Below are positions 32,245 to 44,882 of a stretch of DNA of 64,000 nt, piece by piece. The stretch covers positions 496,001 to 560,000 of the forward strand of contig NC_064656.1 in assembly GCF_001723175.1 (NCBI RefSeq), written 5' to 3'. The position numbers and the translations under genes were made by a program. The notes under the pieces were generated by a model that did no database searches, had not been told where the DNA came from, and saw nothing but the letters and a program-made list of their open reading frames with translations. Every line of letters starts with the position of its first letter. Within the stretch, counting starts at the first letter, position 1. The DNA comes from Penicillium oxalicum (lineage: Eukaryota; Ascomycota; Eurotiomycetes; Eurotiales; Aspergillaceae).

Positions 32245-34530
32245 AAGGAGAGCGAGAACAAGCCAAGGTTTAGTCGTGGATGCTGGCTATACCCGAAGGT
32301 TCCAGGTTTTTCATGTGTCGTGGAAAAAGGTGCCTTATGCCAAAGAAGATCCAAGATCAAGAAAGAATCCACCGACGCAGAAAGAGGCGTGTGAAGATGA
32401 ACCGGCGTCCATTCGGGCCTCTTTAAGCCACGCCAGTCCAGTGGTTGACGACACACGCCACGCAATGTCCGCAGACCAAAGAACCTTGGGTACAGCGATC
32501 CAGACCAGGCACTGAAAAAGGCACACCTACAAGCCCTTAACACAACTCCATCCAATCATCATCACGAAGGGACTCGACGGGGACGGAATAGTGCATAGGC
32601 AGACACCTATCAATCTACCACATAAAAGCTGGGACTCTTCTACACAAATCTACAGGAAGTGGGGACTGTCGTGTATGGCGGGATTGCTCCATAATTCTTC
32701 TCTCTCTCAGATCCTCATGTCCACCGTCTACCCGTCACGATCGAGATCGACTGCGTCTTTGACGTCTCGAGATTGATGCTCACTGATGTCCATCTGTTTT
32801 CTTTTTTTTCCCCTTCAACAAGCACCTATTCAGAATGGGAAATTTCTATCACTTGAGTGAAAACATTGGGAATCAGAGTCGACTGTGCTGGTGCAACCAG
32901 TTCCTGGCCACCCGCGAGCCGTGGTAAGCTACACAGCCCGGTCCATTGCGTGGATGCGATTGGCGGTGTTCTTCCCACGCACTACGCGGACGAGACTTCA
33001 GGCCTGTGGTCGGAGCCGACTCATCGCCTGCCAGTCTCGTTTGTGACGAGTTTCACTGGTAGTTGATGATTGTCAATTATGAGTGAGATAGTCGAAAAAA
33101 TAAAGATCGAGGAGGTTGACCATGCAACCTTGAAGATCACCAACGGTGTCTGGATCACTTCTTGTGGGGATCCATCTCATCTCCACCGGATTGAAAGATA
33201 CAAGAATCGCTCTCGACTTGATCTGTGGCCGTGTCGGACACCACACCTTATTCGATGCTACACTCCCCTCAAGGATCCTGCAGGCCAAGGTGCATAACAG
33301 ACCAACTCTGCTCGGGACCCATCCACTCCCAGCCGATGGTTCATGTCCCTCTGATCCTGTCCCGTCTGCACGATCTCGCCGAGCTCAGAAGCTCAGACGC
33401 ACAGACGATACCCACTCCACCCAACTCGCTGGCTGATCGGATCTGCCAAGCTCCACTCCCCCATCACCGCGTTCACTTCTCGAAAATTCTCAACGCGATC
33501 GCTCTGCGGCACGCACTGCATCCCTTGGGAGTATGATGTATGATGATGCACCCATGACCATTGATACAACCCTTCTTTCGGCTACCAGCTGGGGAATCAC
33601 CATGGTGTCAAGGCATCATCATTGTACTTTTTTTTGGACTTTGATAGCTTTTATTATTATCCTCCCCCTCTCCCAGCATCTCTTCCCCTCACACCCGAGA
33701 CATTCACCCCCGCTTGTCGTAACAACGTTCTAATTTAGGATCTTTCAAGCCACGGACCACTCGGAGACCTTCAAATCTCACAAGCTCCAGCACTTGGCTT
33801 GGATCAACGCCTCCTTCCCGGATCTTGCAAGAAAATGTCAGAAACGAAAAGATCAATCGAGTCCAATTTTTTCAAGAGAGGGTGATTTATTCCCCCAAAA
33901 AAAGACCACAGTGCTGGTCCAACCCCACAGCGTGACACTCAAGCCCGGTGATCAAGAATGAGGTTTCACTGACACTGTTACCGTAAGCGGATCTCGAAAA
34001 AAACAGTGGGAGACATGGGTGCCTCGCTCGAAGATCAAGTCTTGATTCTGGAGTGACGGCCCAAGTTTGAACTCTCATCAACGGGCGTCTGGTCCGGAAG
34101 ATTCCAATTGGTGAGTGTAGCCGGAGCAACCATCATCTCGGCAGGAGATGATCAGACTCAACCTCCATTGGAGGACTGTCCCTGAGTCCAATCGAGCAGT
34201 GAGCAGTGAGCACGAGCTATGGACGAACGCCCGCGACAGTCACTGGACACGAACTCCCAAGTCTTGTACATACTGTAGTAGCACTGTTGACGGGACAACT
34301 GCTAGGCTACAGGCTACTGAGCACTCCACGGTCGCGCCCAACAAGCATAACCCAGCGATTGACCTCGTCTGGATGAATCCGTGTTTACTGATGATCGCCA
34401 AGCGAGCTTCTTATCTGGTCGGGTGTCCATGATGGCCTCGGTTGATCTGTCTTGCAACAACCAAGCACCAAAGAAAAAGCGACATCAAAGAAAAATTGCA
34501 CAATTGGTGTGTATCGGTCGCAGTGATGGG

Positions 34531-34551
34531 CTCTCTCTCTCTCTCTCTCTC
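34531..34551 (+). repeat. (CT)n microsatellite
   Basis: About ten CT units in the desert between the DUF2406 and eL33 genes. Confidence 0.9.
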
Positions 34552-36308
34552 AGTCTCTCAGCCCTGGTGGAAGTGGAGCGCTCTGCCCCCTAAGCTCGGA
34601 AGCTAGCCCAGCCGGGTTGCGGTGCCGACGCCTTGATCTCATTTCAATCCATGGAATTCACCAAATATCAAGATAGCCACTGGGCCTACATAGGAAGAAT
34701 CCATTGAACATATCAAAGACTCTCAGTAGTCATGTGCAAGGTGCATCATACTCGGAATACTTGTTGCCTCGAGCATGAATGCAGCTCCATGTAGATGGTT
34801 TAATCACTGCGCACTTGATCCACACAAGGCGAATAGGGTCCACTTGACCAAGCCAATTCCCAGCCCGGTATATATTTTGCATCCAAATTTCACCATCACA
34901 CACCACCCATCTCACCTATCTTACACCATCCAGGAACCCAGCTATCACCCGCAATTAGAAGCCAAAGGTCGTCGCGGAGATTTTCCCAGCCAGGCACACC
35001 CTGGTAGTTCAAATCGACTCCGTACCTACCTACCTAGAAAAGATCCAATTACCAACTAGCCCGAACAACGGATCACGAAGGTGATACCTCGACTTTGATT
35101 ATGATATGGATACTTTTTCAATACCTTCACACGACGCTACCTGGTCCCGCCCTGCTACATCTAACCTACTAATACCTACTTAACTAGCAGCTCTGAGCCC
35201 GCAGCTAGATACCCAAGGTATTCATTCAGTCCATGCTTTACATCTAACCTATGTAGGTTATTATCGGTACCTACTTACCCGTCTGCAAGATTCAAAAGTA
35301 GACCGGACCTCCAGTTTATATGGCCTTGCTGCTAGGTAGCACGTATCCTGGTGAAAAGGTCGAAGAGGATCCAGTCTGGAGATTCCTCGGAACGAAAAAG
35401 AAAAAGAATAAAAAGGAAATTCGGGTTTCAAAATTGAATATATTTGCTAGATGCCCGATAATCCCGACTGGGGTCGGGTCATCCTCGAACACGACGATAT
35501 CTACATGTCCACAACGCCGATACTTTCATGAAAATGGCACAGTACTGCTCACACCCCATTGTGGAGATTTCAACGTGGTCACAGCCCTGTATCTGCATCC
35601 AAGAGAGCGAGTTGGAGGAAACACGCGCTTGAATGGGTACAAGCCTGCGAAAATCGAAAGAGTGCACTGGGGGGATTGATCGATTTCTAATCTCATACCA
35701 TCAAAGCAGAAAAATCAGCTAAAGAAATTGAGCTCCCCATTCTCTCAAAAGAGGACGAGGCATGAAACAATGGAAGTGCACTATGCTAATCAATTGTCTA
35801 CTGGAGGAGCTCCTGCTGTATGACTGTATAGATTGGTATCATAGCGGAACCGACGTGGATCTGGATCGGACTAGTAGGTACTCGAGTTTGTTTGGCCCTT
35901 CAAGTTGAGTTGATTTGAATTTATTGAGAATGAGCATTTTGGTTGTTCTTTTTCTTCAAATGGCAAGAGTGGTGAACAACATATCTGGTCTGCTCTACCA
36001 AGAGCGGTTGGATGGAATGGAAGATTGATGTCTCCAATGTGCGAGCGTGATCAATCTGGAGAACTGTATTTCTAAATGGTGGGCTTGTGCGTGAGAAGAC
36101 TGAAATGAGTCGTATCAATTACCTGGGATTCGCAATCGAAGGAGTTGGGCAGATGCTCTACGGAATACGTTACGGTGGGGGGTATTCAAAGCAAGCAGTC
36201 ATGAATGCTGAATTCGATTAAGTGTGATATCAAAAAGGGGCATACAAAGCACATAGAACAATCACAGACTCGGTGCCCACGTAATTAGCTTCTCGAGGTC
36301 GATCGAAT

Positions 36309-36336
36309 CTGGAGCTGGAGCTGGAGCTAGAGCTGG
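36309..36336 (+). repeat. CTGGAG hexamer tandem repeat
   Basis: Three CTGGAG units, one CTAGAG variant and a partial unit. Confidence 0.85.
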
Positions 36337-36925
36337 ATAGAGTGAAAGGATAGAAAATTGATAATGAGAATGTTTGGCGATTCGAAAGCGTTAAATGTGC
36401 GTTGGGAGCTAGCGGGGAAGGGGAATAGAGCTGGAGAAGAGTGGACGCCAAAGACCATCATATCAGGCAGAAAACAACACATGACACGAGAGAAGATAAA
36501 ATGTGGAGGGGAACACGCAAGAGGAAGAGGGCGAGACAGACACCGGACAAACTGGTATCATACTTGTGATCATCAGGAGCTCGAAGAGAAAGGAATCCCA
36601 GATCACAAATATAACGCAGCCGTAAGCGACAGAAAATGACCGTCCTTCCTCCTCGCCCTCATCCTCCGCCCATCCCCTTTCATCCCAGACAGTGAACGTT
36701 GTTAAATTTTTTTGATTCGTAGGCCTGGTAATATATTGGGCCCTGCCTTCTCCCACGAATGAAACGTTATCAAACCGCCAACTCCCATCACCTGACCATC
36801 AACATCCGGCTTCGATCCGTCTCGACTTTTTTAACAGATTCCATTTTTGCCTGACACCGAAAATCCGTCTGCGCGCAGAAAGGATCGAGGGAATTCGCCC
36901 ACTAGATACAACATAGAGAAGCCGT

Positions 36926-37789
36926 TTAGATGTTGGAGGGGTAGAGCATGACGCGGACGGTGGCACCGAAGGACTTGGGGGGGAGGTTGTGGCGGAACTT
37001 GGCGCGCACAACACCGGAGTTGCCTGCACCATGGAAAAAAGACCATATTAGTCACTGTGCAAGACAGAGAAGAGCCGGCCGAGTATCTCGCTTTCACGAG
37101 TCCCGAACAGCCCAAAACTGTGCAGAGATGAGGGATTCTCTTCTGCTGCGGAGGAGATGCGTACCGTGAGGGCGGGTGACCTTGCCCCAGATCACACGAA
37201 TGTTGGAGCCGCGGACCTCACGCTTGGCCCGGTAAACGAAAGCGACCTTCTTGCCCAAGTAGAAGCTGGCAGCCTTGGGGTCGGTGACACCCTCGATCTG
37301 GACCAAGCTGGTGTTGGGGTTCAGGTTGTGCTTGCCACGCTGGTAGCTCAGGTGGCGACCCCTGCGGAAGAAATGCGTATTAGAATGTTGATTCAGAATC
37401 CGAGGTGGTGATGCATTTTCAATGTCGTGCGTTGCGTTCCTTCCAGACAGTCGAGCGCAAACGAGTTCGATCACAGAACGCTCAAGCATGACGCCTAGAA
37501 TGCGTGGACGAAATTCGGACCGGGAAACGTGATGGCGGATTCGGTTGCAACTTACTTGACGTAGACTATTAAGAAAACATGCATGTTAGCCAGCTATTCG
37601 CATATCATGTCACCAAGCCATCGTGCGCCTCTTGTATGCGCCGCATCTTAGGCCCCCTCTTGGCGATTCCTTTTCCCCTCCCCAAATGCCCATCGGTCTT
37701 GCGATTTCAAGATGGCGGTCCGATAACAAGTTGCGCGGTTCTTCTCCCGGGATGATGCACTCACGTCGGTGTCCTTGTTCCGAAGGCAT
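36926..37789 (-). CDS. rpl33: 60S ribosomal protein eL33 (RPL33/L35Ae)
   Basis: Exons 37765..37789, 37556..37565, 37165..37361 and 36926..37023 give 109 residues. The rebuilt N-terminus [20 protein letters not shown] and the rest ([54 protein letters not shown]) match eL33 end to end, including the invariant C-terminal YPSNI. The second exon is just 10 nt (TCTACGTCAA) and encodes the LYVK step; without it the frame is lost. Introns are 199, 194 and 141 nt, long for this window but typical of ribosomal protein genes. The protein sits on the solvent side of the large subunit. Start codon and splice sites are well supported by family alignment. Confidence 0.96.
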
Positions 37790-38555
37790 TGTGACTGCTT
37801 TTCTCTGAGCGGCGGGCAAGGATAACAAGTCGAAAGAATGACCCGCAAAAGATCAGAGGTCGTGGCCGGTTGTCGTGGATGTCGTCGCTGATAGAGTCGA
37901 GCGCACAATCAATTTGGGAGGTGTGGTGGCCACTTTCGCCCTAACCCCAATCGGGACCTTAGCGACAGGGTAAGCGAGATCCCGTGATGGATCCGCTAGC
38001 CCCGACCGACTGATAGGGGAGAATCGTTGTTCCTGAGATCTCCATCGGGTGGATGGGGTCACGTGGTGATAGAGCGGGTGCCATCTGTATCGATTGCCCT
38101 CCTGTCCGCATTTCGCGTGGCCGGAACATCCTCTCCATGCCTGCACACGCCCGCCCTCTCTACTTGAAGCTCCTCCTTGAAAGTCCCTCCATTCCACCAA
38201 GCCAAAGCCGCCGGCTCATTTCCCCTCTGAATTAAGAAACCGACCTACAGCCACAGCCATTCAATGTAGACAGTGGGGGGTGAGTATGAGATGGGACGAA
38301 ATTTCATATCCTCCTCGATTGGAGCGAGGGTTACAATTCCACATCGGTCTGCCAGATGTTGTCCACTCCACGGGACTTTCTTGTACTCTGTCAGTTTATA
38401 CGATTTTACCGTAGTCAACGTTCGGATCACCATGGGCCATCCCTTCACCCCACTGTGCTTAGCCTCCCACAACCGAAGTATGCACCCATTGCGGAGTGTA
38501 ACGAAGCACTTACATTCATAGTATTGTACGAGAAAAGCCAATGTGCAGATGGGGA

Positions 38556-38580
38556 GGGGGGGGGGGGGGGGGGGGGGGGG
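38556..38580 (+). repeat. Poly-G tract (25 nt)
   Basis: Twenty-five consecutive G, preceded by GGGGA. The longest homopolymer in the window, located between eL33 and gsdA. Confidence 0.9.
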
Positions 38581-39954
38581 AGATATGGATACTCGTTACA
38601 TTTTGAAGGTCATTGCCTCCCAGCTCTAGATGGTACTGGACTCCGTAGCCGATTTCACACTGTGCTGGTTGCCACGTTCGAGCTCGCGACCCTGATTCGA
38701 GCACGCAATATAATGACCAATGCTGACTCGTATCATTGGACATCCCGCGCTGCAGGCTAGAGCATGAGTCTCTGGGAAGTGTTTGCATTCTGACCCATGT
38801 GCCTTGTGCAGATGGAGATGGATCCCGCGCGCGTTGACACGGCTGCGTAGTCACGATTACTTCTCGATGAGACCAATTGCCTGTCAGGCGGGAAGCCAAC
38901 GTACTGGCACCAGCGGTTAAAATGCAAAAAAATGGTCCGAATGCGGCCTCAGCGGGTCCCGGTCCCAACTGGGCCCTTGACGGTTCGGCGTGGGCATGAC
39001 GGGAAAATACAATCCGTTTGGGAGTCATTTCCCAGTAGATGGTGGGATGGAGGATGACAAATGAGCCGATCGCGGGCCCTCAACCAACTTGGTCACCGGG
39101 AAGATACGTGCGGACCAGACTTGGAGTCCAAATCGAGGATCTTCTAACGAGACTTGGTGATCGAGGACCGACGGGATAAGAGTATGTGACGATGTGTAAT
39201 TGTGTACCTTCTGTGCCTCTGTCCCCATGTGCGTCCGATTCAGAGACCACTGTCAATTCTGATGACGGAGGGTTGAGTGGGAGAGCGTCGAGACTCGAGA
39301 CAAGCTCGATTGGTCTCCCCTTGGACCTCAGACGCCCTGTGAGTGACCATGATGGTCTGGCCGTCTCTATCTGCATTGGCTCTGACCGACAGTGCAGCTG
39401 CCGCAAGAGTGTACATTACATGACGGTTGTCTGCGGCGAGCTGGTGAAGATCCGCGGGCTGGCGCGGCTGATGAGTGCCGGGCTGTCCGAGGCCCCAATC
39501 ACGCCATTGCATCGGACGTATCGAGTTATCAACAGCTCTTTGACGATCGAATACCGAGTCTCATGCCAAACCCTGCTGCTGTATCCGAAATGGGGAGTTG
39601 AAACCTTTCAAGAATCTTTCTAAAAAAACCTTCTCTTGTAGATTTGACACTTCAATGTCCGTATTTCTCCTGTCCCACCTGATCTTGGTCATGATGTTCC
39701 GAGGGCACCCCGGCCATCGAAGCTGGCCGTGGTCGATGGTGGAGTCCACCATCCATACCCGATGGCTTTCAGGCTGTTTCTGTTTCGGTCGTTACCTTAC
39801 ACGATAGGAACCAGCCCCATGGTGCAAAAGATCCTCCGGGTGTTTAAAGTCGGGCGGACAATTGAGTTTTCTGGAATTTCTGGAACTCGCTGTCGGCGTT
39901 TCTCTGGACCGACCGAGCACAGAGATCAGAGAGACTGAGGCGGGGTGGTTGACT

Positions 39955-39995
39955 GTTCAACAGCATGAAGCGGTGCTGCTTCATGAGTGTTGAAC
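39955..39995 (+). repeat. Inverted repeat forming a 16-bp two-segment hairpin
   Basis: GTTCAACA (39955-39962) pairs with TGTTGAAC (39988-39995), and CATGAAGC (39964-39971) with GCTTCATG (39978-39985), around a 6-nt loop and with only a 1/2-nt internal bulge. GAGGC and GCCTC further out (about 39937 and 40004) could extend it. No gene is associated. Confidence 0.75.
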
Positions 39996-40943
39996 TAGAC
40001 AAGCCTCGCTGGGTGGGTAATCGTCGGTTGGGGGCAGGGATTGTGTGGTGCACAAAAGTTCAACCTGCGCCTTCGAGTCGTTATCAACATCGCGTTGGCG
40101 GTCAGGTCACGGGAGATGAGATCTGAGATGTGCATGGGGATGGCTTGGTCATATGCTGACGGGGGATATTATCATCATCTCCACGGGTACGGAGTTATGG
40201 TCGGAGACAGATTCAGTATTACCGCTATGGAGCAGGCAACCTTACGCAACTTGATTGATCAGTAATCTACCCTTTTTTTTTCTCCTGGATTCTTTTTTCC
40301 TTCCAAAAAGAAAGAAAAAAAAAACCACAGAATCGAAAAGGAAAAGAAAAAGAAAACAAAAAAGGAAGAAGATATCGAATGCCCAGACTAGGGATACCTT
40401 CAGGTAGTTTCAATGCCATGGAGTATGAAGTGCTTTCCTCATCAACCTGGTGGATTGGGCGGAACAAAGAGAAACATGAAATACATTGGAATGAATCGGA
40501 TTGTGTCAAGGAAAAGTGAACCTCTGACCCGTTTGCACCAGTACAGACAAGGAAATGAGGACCTCGGGGCGCACACATCATCGGTGTGCAGGATAGGGCC
40601 GGACCTACTGGGTCGCTTTTTACCCACCAGGATAAAATGACCGAATACCGAATAGTCCGGCGTCACTGGAATCGAGCAGAGCAGCGGACTCGAGAGGGGG
40701 GTTCACAGAGAGAGAGAGAGAGAGTACGTCCCCCAAAACGACCACCGGGCTACACTCCTCCAGCCCCACCAACAGAGCTACCCGTACGCAAGTGAGCCCC
40801 TTCAAAAAGTGTCCTCCGCCGGATCCTGTTGGAAAGCGCTTTTCTCTCGTGAACTCTCTCTCCGCTTATCCTATTTCCATTCTCACTTTCTTTTTCTTCC
40901 CCCTCATTCCCATCCCCTCAGTAAACAGTCATCCCCTGCCAAC

Positions 40944-43380
40944 ATGACGAGTCTGATCAACCAAAACGATGAGCGCCAGAACGCTGGGTAAGTCGCCTCT
41001 CTGTACTGCCTCGTCTCTGACATCACCTCCCCTCCCCTCCAGCACGGCGGCAGCGTGCCGCCAGACCACCGCAACCCCGGCCTTAGACCTCCGTGGGATA
41101 CTCGACCATTGCGGAACAACCCTGCGTCTCTCGTGGGCAGCTTCCTGGTGACTTCCTCACCTCTTTACGTGGTCGACAAGCTCGCCTCTGTTCTCCGCTG
41201 CTGCGTCGATTGCGAAATGGAGTGGCCACCGTTCCCGCGGTCGTCGTGCCCCTCCGCCACCAGCCCCTCGGTCCCAGCCGTTTCTTTACCCAGACTTTTG
41301 GCCATTGCCCAGTCGACCATTCAACACCTCACCACTTGTCTTCATTCTAACAATGTTTGTCCCATCCAGCACCGTGGAATTGAAAGATGACACCGTCATC
41401 GTGGTGCTTGGCGCCTCGGGTGACCTTGCGAAGAAGAAGACGGTATGTATCATTCGCGCCATTCTGAGCCCTCTCGTGGATCTCATCCATCGCGGGCTCA
41501 CCCCCCGAAGGCTACAGCGCTAACCGATTGATCCAGTTCCCCGCTCTCTTCGGCCTCGTACGTGCAGACAGCCATGATCACCACCCCGGCTGAACGTGGT
41601 CGGACCCCCTCCCCCCCCCTCCGCCACTTACTGACCTGTCTTCTTGTCTGCCCACAGTTCCGCAACAAGTTCCTCCCCAAGGACATCAAGATCGTCGGCT
41701 ATGCGCGGACGAAGATGGACCACGATGAATATCTCAAGCGCGTGCGCTCCTATATCAAGGTCCCCACAAAGGAGATCGAAGAGCAATTAGATCAGTTCTG
41801 CCAGCTGTGCTCGTACGTCTCCGGCCAGTACGACCAAGATGACTCGTTCATCAATCTCAACAAGCACCTTGAGGAGGTCGAAAAGGGTCGCCAGTCCAAG
41901 ACCCAGAACCGTGTCTTCTACATGGCTCTCCCCCCGAGCGTTTTCACCACCGTGTCCGAGCAATTGAAGCGCAACTGCTACCCCAAGTCCGGTCTGGCTC
42001 GCATTATTGTAAGTTCGCGCCTGGCATGCTTTGTCTTTTCAAATGGAGGAACCATTGGTCCTCACGGCCCACGCCCCCCACTAACCATGATGCGTGTGGT
42101 CGGAATAGGTCGAGAAGCCCTTCGGAAAGGATCTCCAGAGCTCGCGGGACCTGCAGAAGGCTCTGGAGCCCAACTGGAAGGAAGAGGAAATCTTCCGCAT
42201 TGATCACTATCTCGGCAAGGAGATGGTCAAGAACATCCTCATTCTGCGATTCGGTAACGAGTTCTTCAATGCGACATGGAACCGCCACCACATCGACAAC
42301 ATCCAGGTGAGATTTCTCCGCGGCGCATTGGCAGGTCACCAGTTGGAGAGGTTCGCGAGTCTAACCAGAACATGTCTGCACCAGATCACTTTCAAGGAGC
42401 CCTTCGGTACCGAGGGTCGTGGCGGTTACTTCGACGAGTTTGGCATCATCCGTGATGTGATGCAGAACCACCTTCTCCAGGTTCTGACCCTGCTCGCCAT
42501 GGAGCGTCCCATCTCCTTCTCGTCCGAGGACATCCGTGACGAGAAGGTCCGCGTTCTGCGTGCGATGGACGCCATCGAGCCCAAGAACGTCATCATTGGC
42601 CAGTACGGCCGCTCTCTGGATGGCAGCAAGCCCGGCTACCTGGAGGACGACACCGTGCCCAAGGACTCCCGCTGCCCCACCTTCTGTGCTCTGGTCGCCT
42701 ACATCAAGAACGAGCGCTGGGACGGTGTTCCCTTCATCCTGAAGGCTGGCAAAGGTATGGTTTGGCCGGACATCGCGTGGCGGTAAGACGACCTGCTAAC
42801 CTTTTTTTTTCTTTTCCCCAGCCCTCAACGAGCAGAAGACCGAGGTGCGCATTCAGTTCAAGGACGTCACCTCTGGTATCTTCAAGGACATCCCTCGCAA
42901 CGAGCTGGTCATCCGTGTTCAGCCCAACGAGTCGGTGTACATCAAGATGAACTCCAAGCTGCCTGGTCTGTCCATGCAGACGGTGGTGACCGAGCTGGAC
43001 TTGACCTACCGCCGTCGTTTCTCGGACCTGAAGATCCCCGAGGCGTACGAGTCTTTGATCCTGGATGCGTTCAAGGGCGACCACTCCAACTTTGTGCGCG
43101 ACGACGAGCTGGACGCCTCCTGGCGCATCTTCACTCCCCTGCTCCACTACCTCGACGACAACAAGGAGATTATCCCCATGGAATACCCCTACGGTAAGAT
43201 TGGCCCTTCCTGTCATCTGACCTCCGCCACCATGGCTTGATGCTGACCCGCTCTCGTCTTCTCTCAGGCTCCCGGGGTCCCGCTGTCCTCGACGACTTCA
43301 CCGCTTCATACGGATACAAATTCAGCGACGCTGCTGGTTACCAATGGCCGGTGACTTCCTCCGCCCCGAACCGACTGTAA
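40944..43380 (+). CDS. gsdA: Glucose-6-phosphate 1-dehydrogenase
   Basis: Eight exons (40944..40987, 41370..41442, 41537..41557, 41658..42008, 42109..42306, 42385..42754, 42822..43193, 43268..43380) give 513 residues, close to Aspergillus GsdA (about 510). The NADP-binding motif [10 protein letters not shown] covers residues 29-38, and the substrate/catalytic motif RIDHYLGK covers 193-200, with the active-site His in it. [14 protein letters not shown] and [20 protein letters not shown] are strictly conserved. The enzyme commits glucose-6-phosphate to the oxidative pentose-phosphate pathway and supplies NADPH in the cytosol. Intron 1 is 382 nt, far longer than the others (about 67-100 nt), and isolates the first 15 residues. 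Exon 3 is only 21 nt. Aspergillus gsdA genes are known to be unusually intron-rich, which fits. Confidence 0.98.
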
Positions 43381-43478
43381 TGACCTGACGCATCCGCAGG
43401 GTGGGGAGGCCTAAGCGCTGTTTACGATGATATGGAATGTGGAATCTACGAAGGCGAATAAAATCCATTTTCTTTTTC

Positions 43479-43517
<39 letters not shown>

Positions 43518-44882
43518 TTTGTCCATGAAGGTTGTCTTGATTGAAATGGCTCCGTCTTTTACTGTTCGTATCAAAGAATATATCTGTGGAATCATCTTCG
43601 CTCAAGTCTCCTTCTGGGGGGCCCGGGCTTGTGGTCGAGCGCGGAGGTCTGTTGGACCCTCAAGCATCTTGATCCGTAACTGGCAGCCCCTGTAGAATCT
43701 GCCGTATATCCCTAGTTGTTTCCCACACTAGGTATTGCCGTGGCTCGGAGAGCTGTATACCGATTTTCAACCTTAGATCACAAAGCCAGGTTGATAGGCT
43801 GGAGCCCGTCCACTTGGACGCGTAGCGAGGAGACACTTGTCGGTGGACACATGCGCTCATGATGATTTCATCATGATTCTCGATAGGCGGCGCCCTCTTG
43901 TTCTGCTAAAGGGCAAGGCTGCCCCACGGACAGAATGCATACATCTCATTGCAGTCTAGTGAAATTTGATCCTACCTTATGTCTTGAAGGCCCGGTAGAC
44001 GTCTCAAGCCCGCACCGTGGATTGTTTGAGGATTCTCCTCCCAACGCCTACGACCCGGAAGTATAAATACAGTACTGCTTCACGTAAGCAATGCCTCCAC
44101 ATCAAGAATACACACAATCCATACTACGCACGTGTAAGGCTTCTCACATGCTATTTATACATGTAAAGGTTTGCCGAAGTAGCCCTCTCGACGCGTCAGT
44201 CCAGGCACCATGATGGAGTTGATCTGATCCACGTACACCTGTCACCCCTCTGGACTCGCCGACGAAACTACACCTGACAGATTGTGGCGCGAAGATCCAT
44301 CTGAATTCCATCAATTGGACCATCCTTAAGCTTCTCGAGTACGTAACCGAACCGCCCCGTCCAGCCCCAGTGCGCTTTTCCCCCTTGGCCGGAGCGGGTC
44401 CAATTTCACGCCGGCCGCGACAAGTGCGGCCCGCATGAATGCGGCGGCCAGACCACGCCTCTGCTCTTTTTTTTTTCTTCCCTTTGAACGATCTTCTTTT
44501 TTGACGCAGTGTACGACTTTTGATCCGGGACGGAGATCCTGCGATATTTGATTTCAATCCGACTCGACGTTTGACCGACCAACAACCGATCGACTCGGCG
44601 GACCGTTGCGAGCGCTCGCACTTCTTTCCTCTTCGCGGACTCTACGAACACAGTCACAATCGAAACAGCCACCTGGGTTTACTCTCCTATCTATATTTGT
44701 GAAAACATTTCGGCGCGCAACACTACAATTAGAGAGAGGCGTCTTCTTTTGCTGGTCACGTGGCCCCGTATAACAAACGTGATACTCGCGCTTCAGTATT
44801 GCGACAAGCTCACCTTGCACTCGTCTGTCAGGAGAGGTTCGGAGGAAGTGAGAAAGCGCATGAGCATACCCGCCGTCTAGCC
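43381..44882. other. Intergenic region, gsdA to sugar transporter
   Basis: 1.5 kb. Contains a (TC)n run (43484-43514) and two oppositely oriented TATA-like elements, GTATAAATA at 44061-44069 and TATTTATAC at 44152-44160. No protein-coding gene is supported. Confidence 0.55.
43484..43514 (+). repeat. (TC)n microsatellite downstream of gsdA
   Basis: About 31 nt of TC repeat, 105 bp after the gsdA stop codon. Confidence 0.92.

Larger units (their letters stand above)
31546..36925. other. 5.4-kb gene desert upstream of the DUF2406 gene
   Basis: No supported gene. Contains a (GA)19 microsatellite (32203-32240), a (CT)n run (34531-34551), a CTGGAG hexamer repeat (36309-36336), a stretch rich in TACCTA/TAGGTA words (35020-35290) and a TATA-like GTATATATTTT at 34868. 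The longest open frames are driven by the microsatellites. A long promoter/leader, unstable intergenic DNA or a non-coding transcript are all possible. Confidence 0.55.
37790..40943. other. 3.15-kb divergent intergenic region, eL33 and gsdA
   Basis: No supported gene. Contains a 25-nt poly-G tract (38556-38580), a strong two-part hairpin (39955-39995), an (AG)n run (40707-40724) and a pyrimidine-rich leader just before gsdA (40850-40920). Open frames of up to 170 codons have no family features; one gets its poly-Pro from the poly-G tract. Confidence 0.55.

Noticed and set aside
31851..32555. 234-codon minus-strand frame with a Ser-Leu run
   Set aside because: The Ser-Leu run is simply the (GA)19 microsatellite translated; no other protein feature.
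34575..34640. GC-rich segment resembling part of a 5S rRNA
   Set aside because: Only a few words agree and the internal promoter boxes of 5S genes are missing.
38516..39028. 170-codon minus-strand frame with poly-proline
   Set aside because: The prolines come from the 25-nt poly-G tract; the rest has no family signal.
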